From contig CP034993.1 in NCBI GenBank assembly GCA_004026145.2, positions 15,969,171 to 16,033,170 on the forward strand: a stretch of DNA of 64,000 nucleotides. The letters run 5' to 3'. Origin of the DNA: Takifugu bimaculatus. Lineage: Eukaryota > Chordata > Actinopteri > Tetraodontiformes > Tetraodontidae. Both the position numbers and the translations under genes were made by a program. Shown in pieces: positions 1 through 10,805 of this stretch. A model generated the notes under the pieces. It did no database searches. It had not been told where the DNA came from and saw only the letters and a program-made list of their open reading frames with translations. Each line of letters opens with the position of its first letter. Position 1 is the first letter of the stretch.

Positions 1-2381
1 GCCCCTGCCTGACATTAGCACCTCCGATCAATACCGCCGCAAACACAGGTTGTCTGGTTCAGCGGAAGATCCACGAGGAGAAATAAAAATCACAAGGAAC
101 AGTTGTGTGTTTGAGGTTGTGGTATGACCCTCCCCCTCCAGGAACAGCTAATGCGACAGATGTTAGCTTCCTATAGGCACTGCACCTCCGCCCATTTAGC
201 AGGTATTAGCAACAGATTTGCTATTCTTGTCTCGTGGCGCAGCGGTGGAGCTTTATGGAAGATAAAGATGGTGTCCTCACAGTGCTTTACTGGGCTCAGG
301 AACTGGTTTCTGTAAATGAAAAGTTAGTCTGCCTTTCATCCATAGTCTAACTGTATAAATAGTTTTTCAAAGGCAGCTTAGGGAAGAACACTGGATAGCA
401 TAAGGTAGCAGCTAGCTTTGATGTGAAACTGCATTACGGCCAAGAACAGGCAGTTCGGACACTAAAATCACAACAGCTTAATTAATTTTCAGATTTAGAG
501 CAAAAAACATTTAAAAAAAGGGAAAAACCACTAAGCCCACCAGGATCACACAACAGTGTTTAATCAATACACAAAGTCTATGAGCTCAGGAGAAACACTA
601 AAGACAACGACCCAACACAACTGTAATTGTTGCAGGAACAACAGCCTCAACTTGAATTAAGCCACCACAGAAGAAGCACAATTAACAAGCTGCTGGGCCA
701 AGGCCAGCAGAGAAGCCACGGGATCCACCGATCCGACGCAGGAGAGGTTTGATTTGATTAATTCATCACAGAGGTATGAAAACTACAAGTCTTACAAAGA
801 GAGGAGGGAAGAAAAAGAGTAAAGGTAGCAAACAGATTTCAGCCGCCTGAGCAGCTACCTCGGCTGACGCCGATCTTCAGCGCGTGAGCAGGAGGAACGT
901 GTCTGAGGCAGCTCTGCGGAGGTGCTGAGGCTCTCCAGAAGGCTTCGGCGTATCGAGCGTGTTGTCGAGCATGATATTAGGGCTGGTGCCCCCCGCTGAG
1001 AGGGCTGCCAGCTGCTTTGACCCGTGAGCTGCACCCGTCCAGCAGCTGTGAAAGACGGATTCTCTCAGCTGGAACAAAGCTGGGAGCTGCTGTCTGAACA
1101 GACAACCCATTTTATCACCAATCATCCTGTTATGAGACGCTTCTGGATCTAAGGTCTGCCTGGTAAATACTAAGTGGTAGTGAAGGGAATGAAATGGCAT
1201 CAGCCTTGCAGTGGAGAAGAACTTATTCAACATAGAACTGAGCCCAGATATTATATTTTTGAAGTTGTACACCGGACCTGCAATTAGCCGCTAACTGGTG
1301 CCGTCGCTGAAAAGCCATGTGCCCGTCGTCCGTGTCTAAAGTCAAGCAGCCGTCCTTCAAGAAGCACTTGGAATTTCACGTGTGCGCGGACATGGTGTAA
1401 ATAAATGGCGTGGAAGAACAGAGATCCTGACAGGCATGCCGCGCTTTCTGTGCGGGACACTGGAAAATACCACAATTAAAGCTTTAAAGGGAAATAAATT
1501 CTGACAATTAGTCGCTTCTAATCGTGTTATCCCCCAGTCACCCTCAGCCAGAACACAATTTGCTCTTAATACATTTAGCGTTACCTCAGGCAACGTTCGT
1601 GTAACCAAATGAGGTTTTTCCCTTGGAATGTAATTTATTTCCCTTCTCATCCTCTCCTACTCAACACTCCCACCCGTGCTATTTTCTTTACGCACTTCCA
1701 GCCGGTTTCCAGCAACTATCTTTGATTCCAGCCCGGTGTGATCCGCTCTAAAGGCTTCTGTCACGCAGTAAAAATCAACAGAAAGGCAACAGTGCATTTG
1801 TCCAAACAAGGTGGCAGGTGGGAAAGATCTCTGAAAGCTAAATGAGGGGTTCTAACAGCTCCAGCTGGATGTTGGTGTCACCGTCATCACATTCACTGAT
1901 GTGTTCCTTGCATCATGCCTTGGTGGTGCACGTGATAGTGACTAAAAGCACAGATGATGAAACGCTGTACAATAACATGGAAGGACAGGCCTTTTAAGCT
2001 TTGACACCAGCTGCCAGATCCAGTTTTCCTCTCGGTTGCGGTCTTCAGGAACCTCCTCCAGTTTTGGTTGAGTGGAAGAGCATGAAAGTGCCTCATTACC
2101 CTCAAATGCTTCCCCTTTGGCTGCAAAGTGTTTTGCTAACTTAGCACTTACGCGGCGATGCCGCAGCGTTTCGGGGCAGCGTTTCCAAGCTAAACATCAC
2201 AGAGGAGTGAATGACTTTGCTGTAATGAGATCCTCCTCATTAACACACATTCTGCACGTTGCGTCGACTGAAATCCTGCCAGTCACTCTCCTCCTTGAAA
2301 ACAGAGGCAGAGGTTCCTCCTGACGCCAAGAGTGATGTTCGATGATAGACCCATCCGTGCACCAGTGACCTTTAACTTTCA

Positions 2382-2409
2382 CCCCCCCCCCCACACACAC
2401 ACACACACA
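2382..2409. repeat. C-run plus (AC)n
   Basis: Eleven C residues are followed directly by about nine AC units. A second run of 15 C lies at 2557-2571. Read on the minus strand these are G-runs. Confidence 0.95.
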
Positions 2410-3221
2410 TTAACTGTGTCATAATCAAACACCCTTTTCTGATGGAACTCTGCTTTACTTTTCTGTGCAACTTTACCCCATTTTTTCTTATTTTGTATTA
2501 AGTATTTAATTGATGCAAAGGCTGACTTTGCAAGAGTGTTACACACAATCTCTTTACCCCCCCCCCCCCCCAACTTGAAAACAAACTGGTTCTGTTAATG
2601 AGTATGTTTAGAGCAATTCATTTATGAATTAATTCACCATGGTTCTCCACACAAACATAAACTCTTTGAAGCCTCTTCCTGAACATTTAGCACTTTTTCC
2701 AACTAATTTGGCAAATGCAAATCAGGATGTTTGACAGGTTTATAGCTGTGGTGTATATTAACAAATAATTTATAGTACATAACCTCCACAAATGAGGATG
2801 AAGTGCAGGACATGTAGAGAAAATAAGACTTTAAGGTTGTTCATAATTAAATTACTACACAGCATCTGAGTGTGATGCAAGGGAGCTCGAATTTTGAGAC
2901 TTTGTTAAGATTATCGTCAGTAACTTTGCTGTCAAAGGTTAAACTAAAAAGTTACTCACTGTCAAACTCTATTTCATGAATCTTAAAACTGCCTTTTAAC
3001 TTTCTAACTGAGACAGAGAAGGTTTCGCTGTTTCTCCTCCATCATTTCGCAGCCCTTCATTAGCATAATATCACAGAAATTGGATCAGTGGCCTCTGTCT
3101 GCGCTCATTTTCACTTGACCTCACTTGAACTTGACTTCTTTGAACCCAGTGATGATAATAGCTAATGTGATATCAAGTTCTTTTGGAACAGTCCATGAAA
3201 ATGGACAAAGCTCTGGATTCT

Positions 3222-3275
3222 CACTCTCTCTCTCTCATACACACACACACAAAGGGGGGGGGGGGGGGGGGGGGG
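3222..3275. repeat. (CT)n-(AC)n-G22 compound repeat
   Basis: A short CT tract and an AC tract precede an uninterrupted run of 22 G at 3254-3275. Homopolymer G of this length can form quadruplexes and is hard to sequence, so its exact length is uncertain. Confidence 0.95.
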
Positions 3276-3481
3276 CGGTAAAGCTTTATGGACAGATTCT
3301 TTGTGGTATTCAGTAAGAAATGAAATCTTTTCACAATCCCGTCAGCAGCTGACACCAAAGCTCCCTCCACCCTCATGTGGAGTAAAATGGGGTAATGACG
3401 TCACGGTCTTGACAAAGCTCACGGGGATTTGCAGGGGTCAGAGTTCAGCATTTATTACTGCTTCCACCTTTAAATTAAGTC

Positions 3482-3482
<1 letters not shown>

Positions 3483-3521
<39 letters not shown>

Positions 3522-3591
3522 CATACATACATACACACACACACATATATATTTTTTTGGTGGCGGTGGTGGTGGTTGGGGGGGGGGGGGG
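3483..3591. repeat. (AC)n-(AT)n-(ACAT)n compound repeat ending in a G-run
   Basis: Alternating AC and AT tracts are followed by T7, GGT-rich sequence and about 14 G (3578-3591). Long apparent reading frames across it on both strands are translations of the repeat and are not genes. Confidence 0.95.
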
Positions 3592-4123
3592 TTCTGTTCC
3601 GGCATGTTTGTCCTCTTCTGCCATCTCGTGGACATTTATCGTCCTTTGCTCTGAGCTGCTGACAGCGCAGAACCGTCCAACACTGAATTTTCTTTATCAC
3701 AGAACAGACCTTGGATGTGGATATTGTCCTGTTTGGACCAGCCACAACTTAAAACTTTTTATCATGATGAAACATATCTTGAAACATTCTGAGCTACTTT
3801 AAAGTATCGATCTTCAATCCTTCTGAATGACCTGCCTAAAAGTGGCAGATGTTACATTTGGAGACAAAATAACCTAAATCTCTTGTTCTGGATCAAACAC
3901 TGGTTGGTTTGATTTTTACAACCAACTTGGAAAACTTATGTGGGGGAAAAAAACAACCTGAGAATTTTAGGGACACAAACCTACGACCCTAATTTTAGAC
4001 AGGGTAACGCAACCCTAAAAACCTACATAGTCCACTACAAATATAAATTTTAGCACTGTTCAGCAGAACTGACCATTACAAATATATGTACGCTCCACAT
4101 CAGATCATAAGAAAGAAAAAAGA

Positions 4124-4129
4124 TTTATT
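4124..4129 (-). promoter_or_regulatory. ncbp2 poly(A) signal AATAAA
   Basis: AATAAA on the minus strand lies about 280 nt downstream of the ncbp2 stop codon. It is the first canonical signal I see there, giving a 3' UTR of roughly 0.3 kb. Confidence 0.6.
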
Positions 4130-4408
4130 CCAAAAGTATATACAATGCAGGGACATGAATTTGATTTAAAGCCAAATAAAACATTTGTTACAATCTGTTC
4201 CAAACTACTCTCACGTGACATTTAGAAGGAAAATCATAACTACGATGTTACATTTCATCCCACCAGCCAAACAGTTGGAAAGGTGGACTGAAAAAAAAAA
4301 AAGGAAAAACACAGTTGAGCAACAAAATGTGCGGCAGCAGGCTGGAGCACTGATGTAGAACGGCTGAGCTCCCTCAGCGCCGTCGGCCACGCAGACGTGA
4401 AGCTCTGC

Positions 4409-6069
4409 CTAAAAACTGTTCCGTGCTTCTGTGGATCGATGCTGCTGAGCCAGTTTACCGTATCCACCCCGCGCAGGGTCGTAGTCCTGCCTGTACTCAT
4501 CTCTCACCTACACCAGTAACACAATCACAGAAAACACAGCAGCCAACAGTTAAATACAACCAGTGACAGACTGCAGCTAACAAAAACTACAACCAAGAAA
4601 ATGCTGATTATTCTTATAAATGTTTCTATGAGCACAAGAAAGCAATTACAGTTTTATAAATGCCACATCACCGAGCTCTGTAAAGACCTCTGTTAAACAC
4701 GTGTTGATATATTCTGATGTCGTATTTTAGGGAGTAAGAGCAATATTCCTGTTAGTATGTTTATCACGTTCTCACATTCCCTCACAGGAACCGGTTATAA
4801 ACGATACGGTCAGATTTAATCCCCCAAATACTTGTAAAAATGTCAGCACTACTCTATGGATAAATGGAGTTCACACTTTAACGTCTCTGGTGCATTTAGA
4901 GTTCCCCATCACACATAAACATACGCATAACTCACCAAGGACAATATTAGTTGTGGAACACTGCAAAAAAAAATGGAAAAAACCTACTTCTTACCTGACC
5001 CCCAGATTTGCCACGACCATACTGCCGTCCTTCCTTGAAACCAGCATCCCAGTCTGTTCTGATGATCCGATCATCGAGCCGTGTGCCATTAATGAAGCGC
5101 ATGGCATTTTCTGCACCGGCTCGCGTGTAATATCTGGTACACCGGGGGTTAGGGACTGACAAAGACTTTTCAACTTTCATAACACGCACACCTCATGCTA
5201 TAGCACAAACTCTCATTCTGCGTGCATCAGATTTTCTTGACATATATTGAAAAAGAGGATACTCTACAAAACAAAACCCACAGGCTGTCTTCTTGACTTT
5301 ATCCAGACCAATGATGATTCGCTTTACGTCTCCACTTTTTGAAAACAACTCATGCACCTAGATGCCAGTAAAGAAAAAGATACAAAATGACTTAATGTCA
5401 AACTGACAGACATCTGATATTGTAAACAAAACTGATGGATCTTGTATTTAGAAAGAAGATTAAATGGACCTAAAGAAATCCTACCTGCTCCTCAGTCGTA
5501 TAAAAGGAAAGATTTCCTACATATAAAGTGTGTGTTGATTTCAGTAGTTTCTCTTGTTCGGAGCATTTTCCCTGAACACACGAAAAGTATTACAAATCAA
5601 TTCATTTCCCTGAAAGCAGAGTTAAGGAGGAAATAAACTGCAAACTTTACGCGAGTATTTTTATGGAGAGAGCATTAAGTTTATGAATTACTGGACGACA
5701 AATTGATCAGTTGTCGTTTTAAACATATGTAACTTTTTTTAAATTGAGGTATAATTTTCCGTCCACACAACATTGTCTGTTATCAAGTCAAGTGACCTGA
5801 GGTAACGTTATAAAAGCCATACTTACATCAATCATCATATAATTCTTAAGCACTTCATAATTTGTTAAAAAAAATCTGATCATTAAACAGCATGTGGGCC
5901 GAACGTTGTTTGCTACCATTTGTTGAACGGAAGCGATCAAATATAGTCTTGCACTTTTTAATTTTCTGATATTTGGGTTTACTTGACCACTTACCTTAAA
6001 ATGTTGATCTCTATATTGACTGATATCAATATAAGAATCACTAGACAATGCGTTTAGTATTGCAGACAT
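4409..6069 (-). CDS. ncbp2: Nuclear cap-binding protein subunit 2 (CBP20)
   Basis: This encodes the small subunit of the nuclear cap-binding complex, which binds the m7G cap of nascent RNA together with CBP80 and acts in splicing, export and nonsense-mediated decay. Coding exons are 5995-6069, 5485-5571, 5263-5357, 4995-5133 and 4409-4507. Phases join cleanly to give 164 residues, against 156 in human as I remember it. The N-terminus reads MSAILNALSSDSYIDISQYR. One RRM is present, with RNP2 LYVGNL (about residues 42-47) and RNP1 CGFCFVEY (about 79-86). The conserved tail has RLDDRIIRTDWDAGF, then a GR-rich stretch with YGRGKSGGQVRDEYRQDYD. The last residues (QQHRSTEARNSF) extend past the mammalian end. 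Intron 3 (5134-5262) has U12-type signals. The ATG is the only one in exon 1 that fits the family. The promoter lies just upstream with an ETS-type motif. Family assignment is essentially certain. Confidence 0.97.
5134..5262 (-). other. U12-type (minor spliceosome) intron in ncbp2
   Basis: The intron starts GTATCCTC and ends CCAG. A branch-site-like TCCCTAAC lies about 15 nt before the acceptor. The GTATCCT donor and the CTAAC placed so close to the acceptor with no long pyrimidine tract are diagnostic of U12 introns. The split codon restores VEYYTRAGAENA, matching the human protein register, so these exact boundaries are required by the reading frame. Confidence 0.85.
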
Positions 6070-6306
6070 TGTCGGAAAACACCGCGGAATAGTGCGCTAT
6101 ACAAACGAGCGGAAATCCACATGTACTTCCGGGTCTTTAGTCCGTCTTTTAAAGGAGTCCGTGTGAATACTGAAACATCATTTTAAAGTTACGTGTCCTT
6201 AGAGTTACCGATTTTATTGTGTCAGAAACGCGATCATCCCGACCTTTACTTTTTGTCCAAACCTATTTTCCTGAAAAAGTCACAGAATTAATCGATATAT
6301 TCATAT
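6070..6306 (-). promoter_or_regulatory. ncbp2 upstream region
   Basis: The short GC-containing stretch before the ATG includes ACTTCCGG at 6125-6132, a consensus ETS/GABP site common in housekeeping promoters. No TATA box is evident. Sequence beyond about 6250 is AT-rich and runs into the transposon end. Confidence 0.5.
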
Positions 6307-7670
6307 ACATTTGTGCTCATATGTTTACATACCCAGATTTATTTCGCCATTTGTCAGAGAATATAAATAATAATTAAAAACTTATTCCAGCTATTGTTAG
6401 TTGTTGGGTGAAACCTTTTTTTAAATGGTGAAGCCCGTATTTACTCTATTTAAATGATAACAACAGAAACCACCCAAATGACCCTGTTTACATCAAAAGT
6501 TTGCATACATCAATTCCTAATGAGTGATTGAGGCTTTCTATTTTCTGAGGTGATAAAGCTGCCCATTCTTTCTTGAGTCCCTGTATATTCTTGGGCTGTC
6601 TCCCATAAGATGTATGTTTGAGATCTCCTCAGAGTGGCTCAGTGATTTTGAGGTCAGGAGACTGAGATGGCCACTCCAGAACCTTCACTTTATTCTTCTG
6701 TAGCCAATGACAGGTCAACTTGGCCTCGTGTTTTTGTTCTCATGATGAAATGTACAAGTACATCCCATGTGCAGCTTCTGGGCTGATTTTGGGCAGATTT
6801 TCTTTCAGTTTACTTCTAACAGGTTGTTGTGGAAATTCTGCAAATTGTGGAACTGACACACAGGAGACTCAGATAACTTGTGTTGAAATGAAGCTTACTG
6901 ATATCAGGAGAACTGATACTAACACAGCAACAGTTCATTCGTGCAGTGCCAACACCGATTCTGATGAGATGTCCGCACCGAGAACTATATAAGGAAAATG
7001 GAAGGTTACTGGCTTGCGTCAACCATGTATGGCGCCAGCCAGTCCGTCTTTCACTATCCCAAACAGAAGATGCTAACCTTGGATACCACAGAATCCTCTA
7101 GCCTGTTTGACTCTTCAGCATTGCTTTGTCTGTAGGAAGACTGGAAAACTAGATATGGTCACTGAGAGCTCAGAAGCTCCTTCAGGACATTGAATGACAG
7201 AAAAGTCAAAATCCACAGTACAATACAATACAGTAGAGTGAAGTAGTAATTTCCCTTCAAATAGGCTATCTTCATCTTGCCATTAATTCTGACCATTTTC
7301 TTTGTCTTGGTAGCTCACACAGTCCCAAAATGTCAGTGATCCACCTCCATGTTTCACAGTATAGTGTACCTTTAGGCCTTGCTTTCTCTTGCCCAAATGT
7401 AACCGTAAAGCAGTGGCCAAAAAGTCAATTTTGGTTAATCACAAAGGATTTTGTTCCAGAAGTTTTTAGGTCTGTCTCTGTGCCGTTTGGCATATTGTAA
7501 GAGAAATGCTTTTTGGCTGCTGCATAGTAATGGCTTTTTTGGGCAAATATACCATGTTGCTCATTTTCTTCAAGTGCCTCCTTACTTGTGCATCTTGAAA
7601 CAGCCACCCTGATCAATTCCTTGCACCTTGAACAATTTTTCTGGCAGTTGTGGCTAAAACATTTTGTGTA
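6307..7670 (-). mobile_element. Decayed Tc1/mariner-type transposon, one end missing
   Basis: The low-coordinate end carries a terminal-repeat-like stretch (TTGTGCTC then GTTTACATACCC) of the type found at ends of fish Tc1-like elements. Translating the minus strand gives broken pieces of a Tc1-family DDE transposase. TVKHGGGS (about 7340-7365) is one; VLEWPSQSPDLK (about 6650-6690) is the region that precedes the last catalytic Glu, here changed from NPIE to KITE. Stops and frameshifts interrupt it throughout. Similarity fades near 7670 within the middle of the transposase gene, so the N-terminal part and the second terminal repeat are lost. The gap between the two transposase motifs is several hundred bases too long because of an insertion. 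It is inactive. Confidence 0.85.
6790..7262. mobile_element. Nested insertion in the Tc1 relic, LTR-like
   Basis: Transposase similarity stops near 6788 and resumes near 7263. The roughly 470 bp between are foreign to Tc1 elements as I know them. The insert has TGTTGTGGAAATTC near 6823 and a TATATAAG box at 6986-6993, which suggests a solitary LTR read on the plus strand. I could not find convincing target-site duplications or a matching partner, so the class is uncertain. Confidence 0.4.
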
Positions 7671-7744
7671 ATAATTAGCCAAAATAGCCAAAAAAGGGCT
7701 AAACTAAAGGCTTAACTAAAAAAAAAGAAGGAAGGAACAATTAA

Positions 7745-8097
7745 GGTCAAAAATGTAAATTTATTAGAAAAAATGAAAACAATTACAATAGAGCTATCTG
7801 ACATGACTAAAAAACTACACATTTTGCATAAAGAAAAGATATGAATGAAAATGATTAAACTACAAATTTGGAGAGCAAACAGCAGGTCATGTTGTTATGA
7901 AGAAGACAATCAAAATATTGCTCTTCACAGCCCACTAATATGCAGTCATGTGTTTAGTAGACCATATCAAGAAAGTCCAGTTTAAAACCCAGAAAAAAGG
8001 CCTTTCATGGGATTGACAAATCTACTTCCAATTCTTCATGTAGTCGTCATCAGAGGTCAGATAGTTCCTCAATGCTGCAGCAGGTCCCGGACCCTGG
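7745..8097 (-). other. Probable spliced 3' exon of the fkbp2 transcript
   Basis: A strong acceptor (CCCCCCAG, exon starting at 8097) faces a strong donor (AAAG/GTGAGT, exon ending at 8650) placed 34 nt after the fkbp2 stop codon. An AATAAA lies at 7760-7765 on the minus strand. Read in the frame that joins the two exons, the sequence encodes a coding-like tail with ALRNYLTSDDDYMKNWK and a stop at 8041-8043. That frame is not the fkbp2 frame. I annotate it as 3' UTR, while noting the open tail as unexplained. Confidence 0.5.
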
Positions 8098-8439
8098 GGG
8101 GAAAGAACGACAAACCTTAACATTATGGGGATTGTGCAAATAAAGAACTTCAAAGATTTTCTTATTTCTCGTAATAAAAAGAAATCCTTTCCGGCATGCT
8201 ATTTAATGCCACTTTAATGAGTCTCAATTTAAGTGTTCAATAGGTTAAAATATAATCTTGTGTTCAGAACTTAATTCGGATTTTATGAGGACAATCCGAT
8301 CCAGTGTTTTATCGCCATCCATTTATTTTTTTTACAGCTTCATCCAAGAAAATATATGTCGGGAATGTACGACTTCTTTCTAAAGTACTATTGATCCGTT
8401 TTATTTATTATTTATTACTATTTATGTATATACTGTATA

Positions 8440-8578
8440 TATGTCTTATTTTATTTATCTTATTCTAGTGTTGTCTTCTTTATGTTGAATGTCGCAGCGT
8501 CACACCAAGACAAATTCCTTGCTTGTGTAAAACTGTGTATTACATGAACAATGGCAATAAATCTGATTCTGATTTTTG
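8440..8578 (+). mobile_element. 3' tail of a retroposon
   Basis: The stretch ends in AATAAATCTGATTCTGATTT after a segment reading ACACCAAGACAAATTCCTTG. Tails of this kind are common at the 3' ends of fish LINE-type elements. Only the tail is present; the 5' limit is a guess. It sits in the intron between the fkbp2 coding exon and its downstream exon. Confidence 0.5.
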
Positions 8579-8683
8579 ACCTCAAGACTAAAGCGGTAAA
8601 TAAGGTGATTTGTCAGAACGCACCCAGTAACAATCATGTGTGAACTCACCTTTTGAAAGTTGTATTTCTCGCCACTGTCATCA

Positions 8684-9100
8684 TTAAAGCTCGGACCATC
8701 GTTCTATGCTCAGGAGCTCTACTTCGAAAATAAGCGTCGCTCCTCCGGGAATCTTTGGAGGAGCTCCGCGGTCTCCGTAGCCTAAATCAGCAGGAATGAC
8801 AAGCTTCCTCTTCTCGCCCTCACACATCCCCAGCAGGCCCTGGTCCCACCCTTTGATCACCTGGCCTTTGCCAAGGGTGAATGTAAATGGTTTGTCGCGG
8901 GAGATACTGCTGTCAAACTCGGTGCCGTCCTCCAGTTTGCCGGTGTAGTGCATATTCAACACATCTCCTTTACGCGACTTGGTGGTACAATGATCCACCC
9001 GTTTTTTAATGCCGATCTGCAGCTTCTTCTTCTCGGCTCCCTTTACCGTCACTGCACATAGCGACAGTACGGCGAAGGTAAGCAAAACCAAAATACGCAT
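8684..9100 (-). CDS. fkbp2: FKBP2-type ER peptidyl-prolyl isomerase, intronless
   Basis: This encodes a secreted or ER-luminal FK506-binding protein that isomerises Xaa-Pro bonds. The 138-residue frame is complete: a signal peptide (MRILVLLTFAVLSLCAVTVKG, residues 1-21), then KLQIGIKKRVDHC, and an FKBP domain with MHYTGKLEDGTEFDSS, GQVIKGWDQGLLGMCEGEKR and GYGDRGAPPKIPGGATLIFEVEL. The two Cys (HC and MC) correspond to the pair conserved in FKBP13. The C-terminus is WSEL, a KDEL-like retention signal where human has RTEL. Length matches the family (about 140). Mammalian FKBP2 genes are split by several introns as I remember, but here the whole protein is in one exon, so this may be a functional retrocopy. 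No internal stop or frame damage is seen. It lies between the divergent ncbp2 and ncbp2as2 genes and probably shares a promoter region with ncbp2as2. Confidence 0.95.
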   Translation of the reverse strand: MRILVLLTFAVLSLCAVTVKGAEKKKLQIGIKKRVDHCTTKSRKGDVLNMHYTGKLEDGTEFDSSISRDKPFTFTLGKGQVIKGWDQGLLGMCEGEKRKLVIPADLGYGDRGAPPKIPGGATLIFEVELLSIERWSEL

Positions 9101-9650
9101 GGCTGCAGTCAGCTGATTGTTTAATAGGTAAAGTCCGTGTTCTACGAAAGTCGATCAAATGTGATGTCTGACTTCAGTGCGGCGAATTTTAGTATGGAAA
9201 TCTGTACCGAAAGCGGAAGTACGTTCATCGTGATCCGGATGTATTCCTTCTTCTTCTTCTTTTCTTCTTCTTCTCTGGATTTGTATTACTGCCATCTTCA
9301 GGTCTTCTTCCCAACTTGTTTCGCCAGCTTTCAAAATCGTTCATAAAATACTTTCTCCTGACCTAATTTAGTGCCCCAGGGAAGACCCTACTGTATGTCC
9401 ACATTTGGCTAATATTCCTATTAAAATATCACTTCAATTTTGTTCTAACTTGACCATTTGAACGTTATTATAATTTTAACGAGTACAATAAATCAAATTA
9501 GCATGAAATTCCACTTTTAACAATCATTTGGAAAAAGATTATAAATGGTGAATGAATAACTCTTAACAGAACCTAACAAGGTAAGGACCACATCCAGTCC
9601 TGTAGGTGGCAGCAGTGCGCATTAAGTCGCCGGCGGTTCGGGAAGAAGAG
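9101..9650. promoter_or_regulatory. Divergent promoter region of fkbp2 and ncbp2as2
   Basis: About 0.55 kb separates the fkbp2 ATG from the inferred start of ncbp2as2 transcription. GCGGAAGT, an ETS-type site, lies at 9213-9220. TTC-rich sequence (9240-9280) and AT-rich sequence fill the middle. No TATA box is obvious on either side. Confidence 0.45.
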
Positions 9651-9898
9651 AATTGTCGAATACAACGCTAACTTCAGTTTATTCAACGCGTTACGCCATT
9701 GACTGAGACCCAGCGGTCACCTGGTTGAGGTTATGTGAGTTAAGCTTTTATTTATTATGACTTGGATGAGAAATTTGACATATGTGGTACTATAATACGC
9801 CTTTGTATGACTTACCTGATGGTGAACCTTCGTGTCATTACAGGACATAAAGCGCTGCTGTCCGGATAACTTGTCAGCGTGAGTCCTGTTTCAACAAA

Positions 9899-10204
9899 AT
9901 GCTGTCTCGTTTGATCTTCAGCCTTATTAACAACCTCCGCGTCGTTGAGAAGTTGGCGGAGTCTCGGCCCATCCGCAGAGCGGCCCAGATCACCGCTTAT
10001 GCCATCACCAAGGCTCAGATAGCCGGTCGGGACGCCTCGCAGCGGGCACTGCGTTCACAGACAATCCAGCAGGTCCGAGAGGAGGTCGGCAAAGTGCCCG
10101 GTGACCTGGGGGAAATTGGGGGCCGCATCCGGAGGGTCAAAGACACATTTGTGAATGAAGTGAAGGATGGATGGAAGGATGGTTCCAGACAGATCAAGAA
10201 GTAA
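9899..10204 (+). CDS. ncbp2as2: NCBP2AS2-type small protein (101 aa)
   Basis: This is a small conserved vertebrate protein named for its position opposite NCBP2. Its molecular role is poorly defined; in human it has been described as a KRAS-associated microprotein (recalled, not checked). The diagnostic core is VEKLAESRPIRRAAQITAYA (residues 16-35), which closely matches VERLSESRPIRRAAQ in the human protein. The rest is helical and charged, and ends in KDGWKDGSRQIKK. The coding part is one exon. A 5' UTR intron is likely: donor GTGAGT at 9735 and acceptor ending at 9843, so exon 2 starts at 9844 and contains the ATG. The gene converges on meltf. Its neighbour ncbp2 is 3.8 kb away instead of directly head to head as in human. 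Confidence 0.93.
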   Translation: MLSRLIFSLINNLRVVEKLAESRPIRRAAQITAYAITKAQIAGRDASQRALRSQTIQQVREEVGKVPGDLGEIGGRIRRVKDTFVNEVKDGWKDGSRQIKK

Positions 10205-10720
10205 AAGAGCCTGACTGCAGGACATTTAAAGTAACTGAGAGTATTTCGGACACTTGAAAATAACTCTAACATCTGCAACATCAGTCACAACGTGGTTTTA
10301 TCACTGTTTAGCCATGTGGAAATGTCTTGGATTGTTTTGTGTACATCAACCATCTCTAATATTATTGAAATCAAAAGTGAACACGTTTCTCATCAGTGGC
10401 CACATGGAACTACAACTAATGCCTAATATATTGATTTGTTCATTGCCTATGTGTTTGTTGTTCATTCCAGATGTTCTGTCACTGAAAATCAAAATTTCAT
10501 CAATATTATTATATAATATATAATATTTAGGGTTGATTCATGACACAGTCAAACCAAAGGTTGGTGTTTTAGTGGCCAATAGTATCAGCATTTTTTTGCT
10601 GCTGTGCAGAATAAAAGTATTCTTCTATGTGCAATCTGTCACAAACATTGAAAAGACAGTCTTGAAATGATTGCTTTATGGCTGAGGTTTGAAATGAATA
10701 AAATAAAAAGCCATACATGA
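10205..10720 (+). other. ncbp2as2 3' UTR with poly(A) signals
   Basis: AT-rich sequence downstream of the stop contains AATAAA at 10610-10615 and overlapping copies at 10697-10707. Cleavage is therefore expected near 10630 or 10725, about 100-180 bp from the end of the opposing meltf transcript. Confidence 0.6.
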
Positions 10721-10805
10721 ACAACCAAAGAAATAACAAATACATGTGATTTTAAATATTTGGGAGGGATAGAAGAACATAGCCAAGTGGTTTACACTGG
10801 ATTGC

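Larger units (their letters stand above)
1..4123. other. Stretch without a recognised gene
   Basis: I find no gene I can name here. A 131-residue frame on the minus strand (877-1272) is the longest, but it has no motif I recognise and could be chance or 3' UTR sequence. An open frame without ATG runs from the window edge to 124 on the plus strand. The remainder is AT-rich with C-runs, a G-run and compound CA/TA repeats listed separately. The 3' end of ncbp2 marks the right border. Confidence 0.5.

Noticed and set aside
877..1272. 131-residue minus-strand frame as a gene
   Set aside because: No family motif, no clear exon borders; kept only as an unexplained stretch.
10790..10800. A further CAGTG on the meltf strand near the transcript end
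   Set aside because: Flanking bases do not pair into a 5-bp stem, and it lies at or beyond the poly(A) site.
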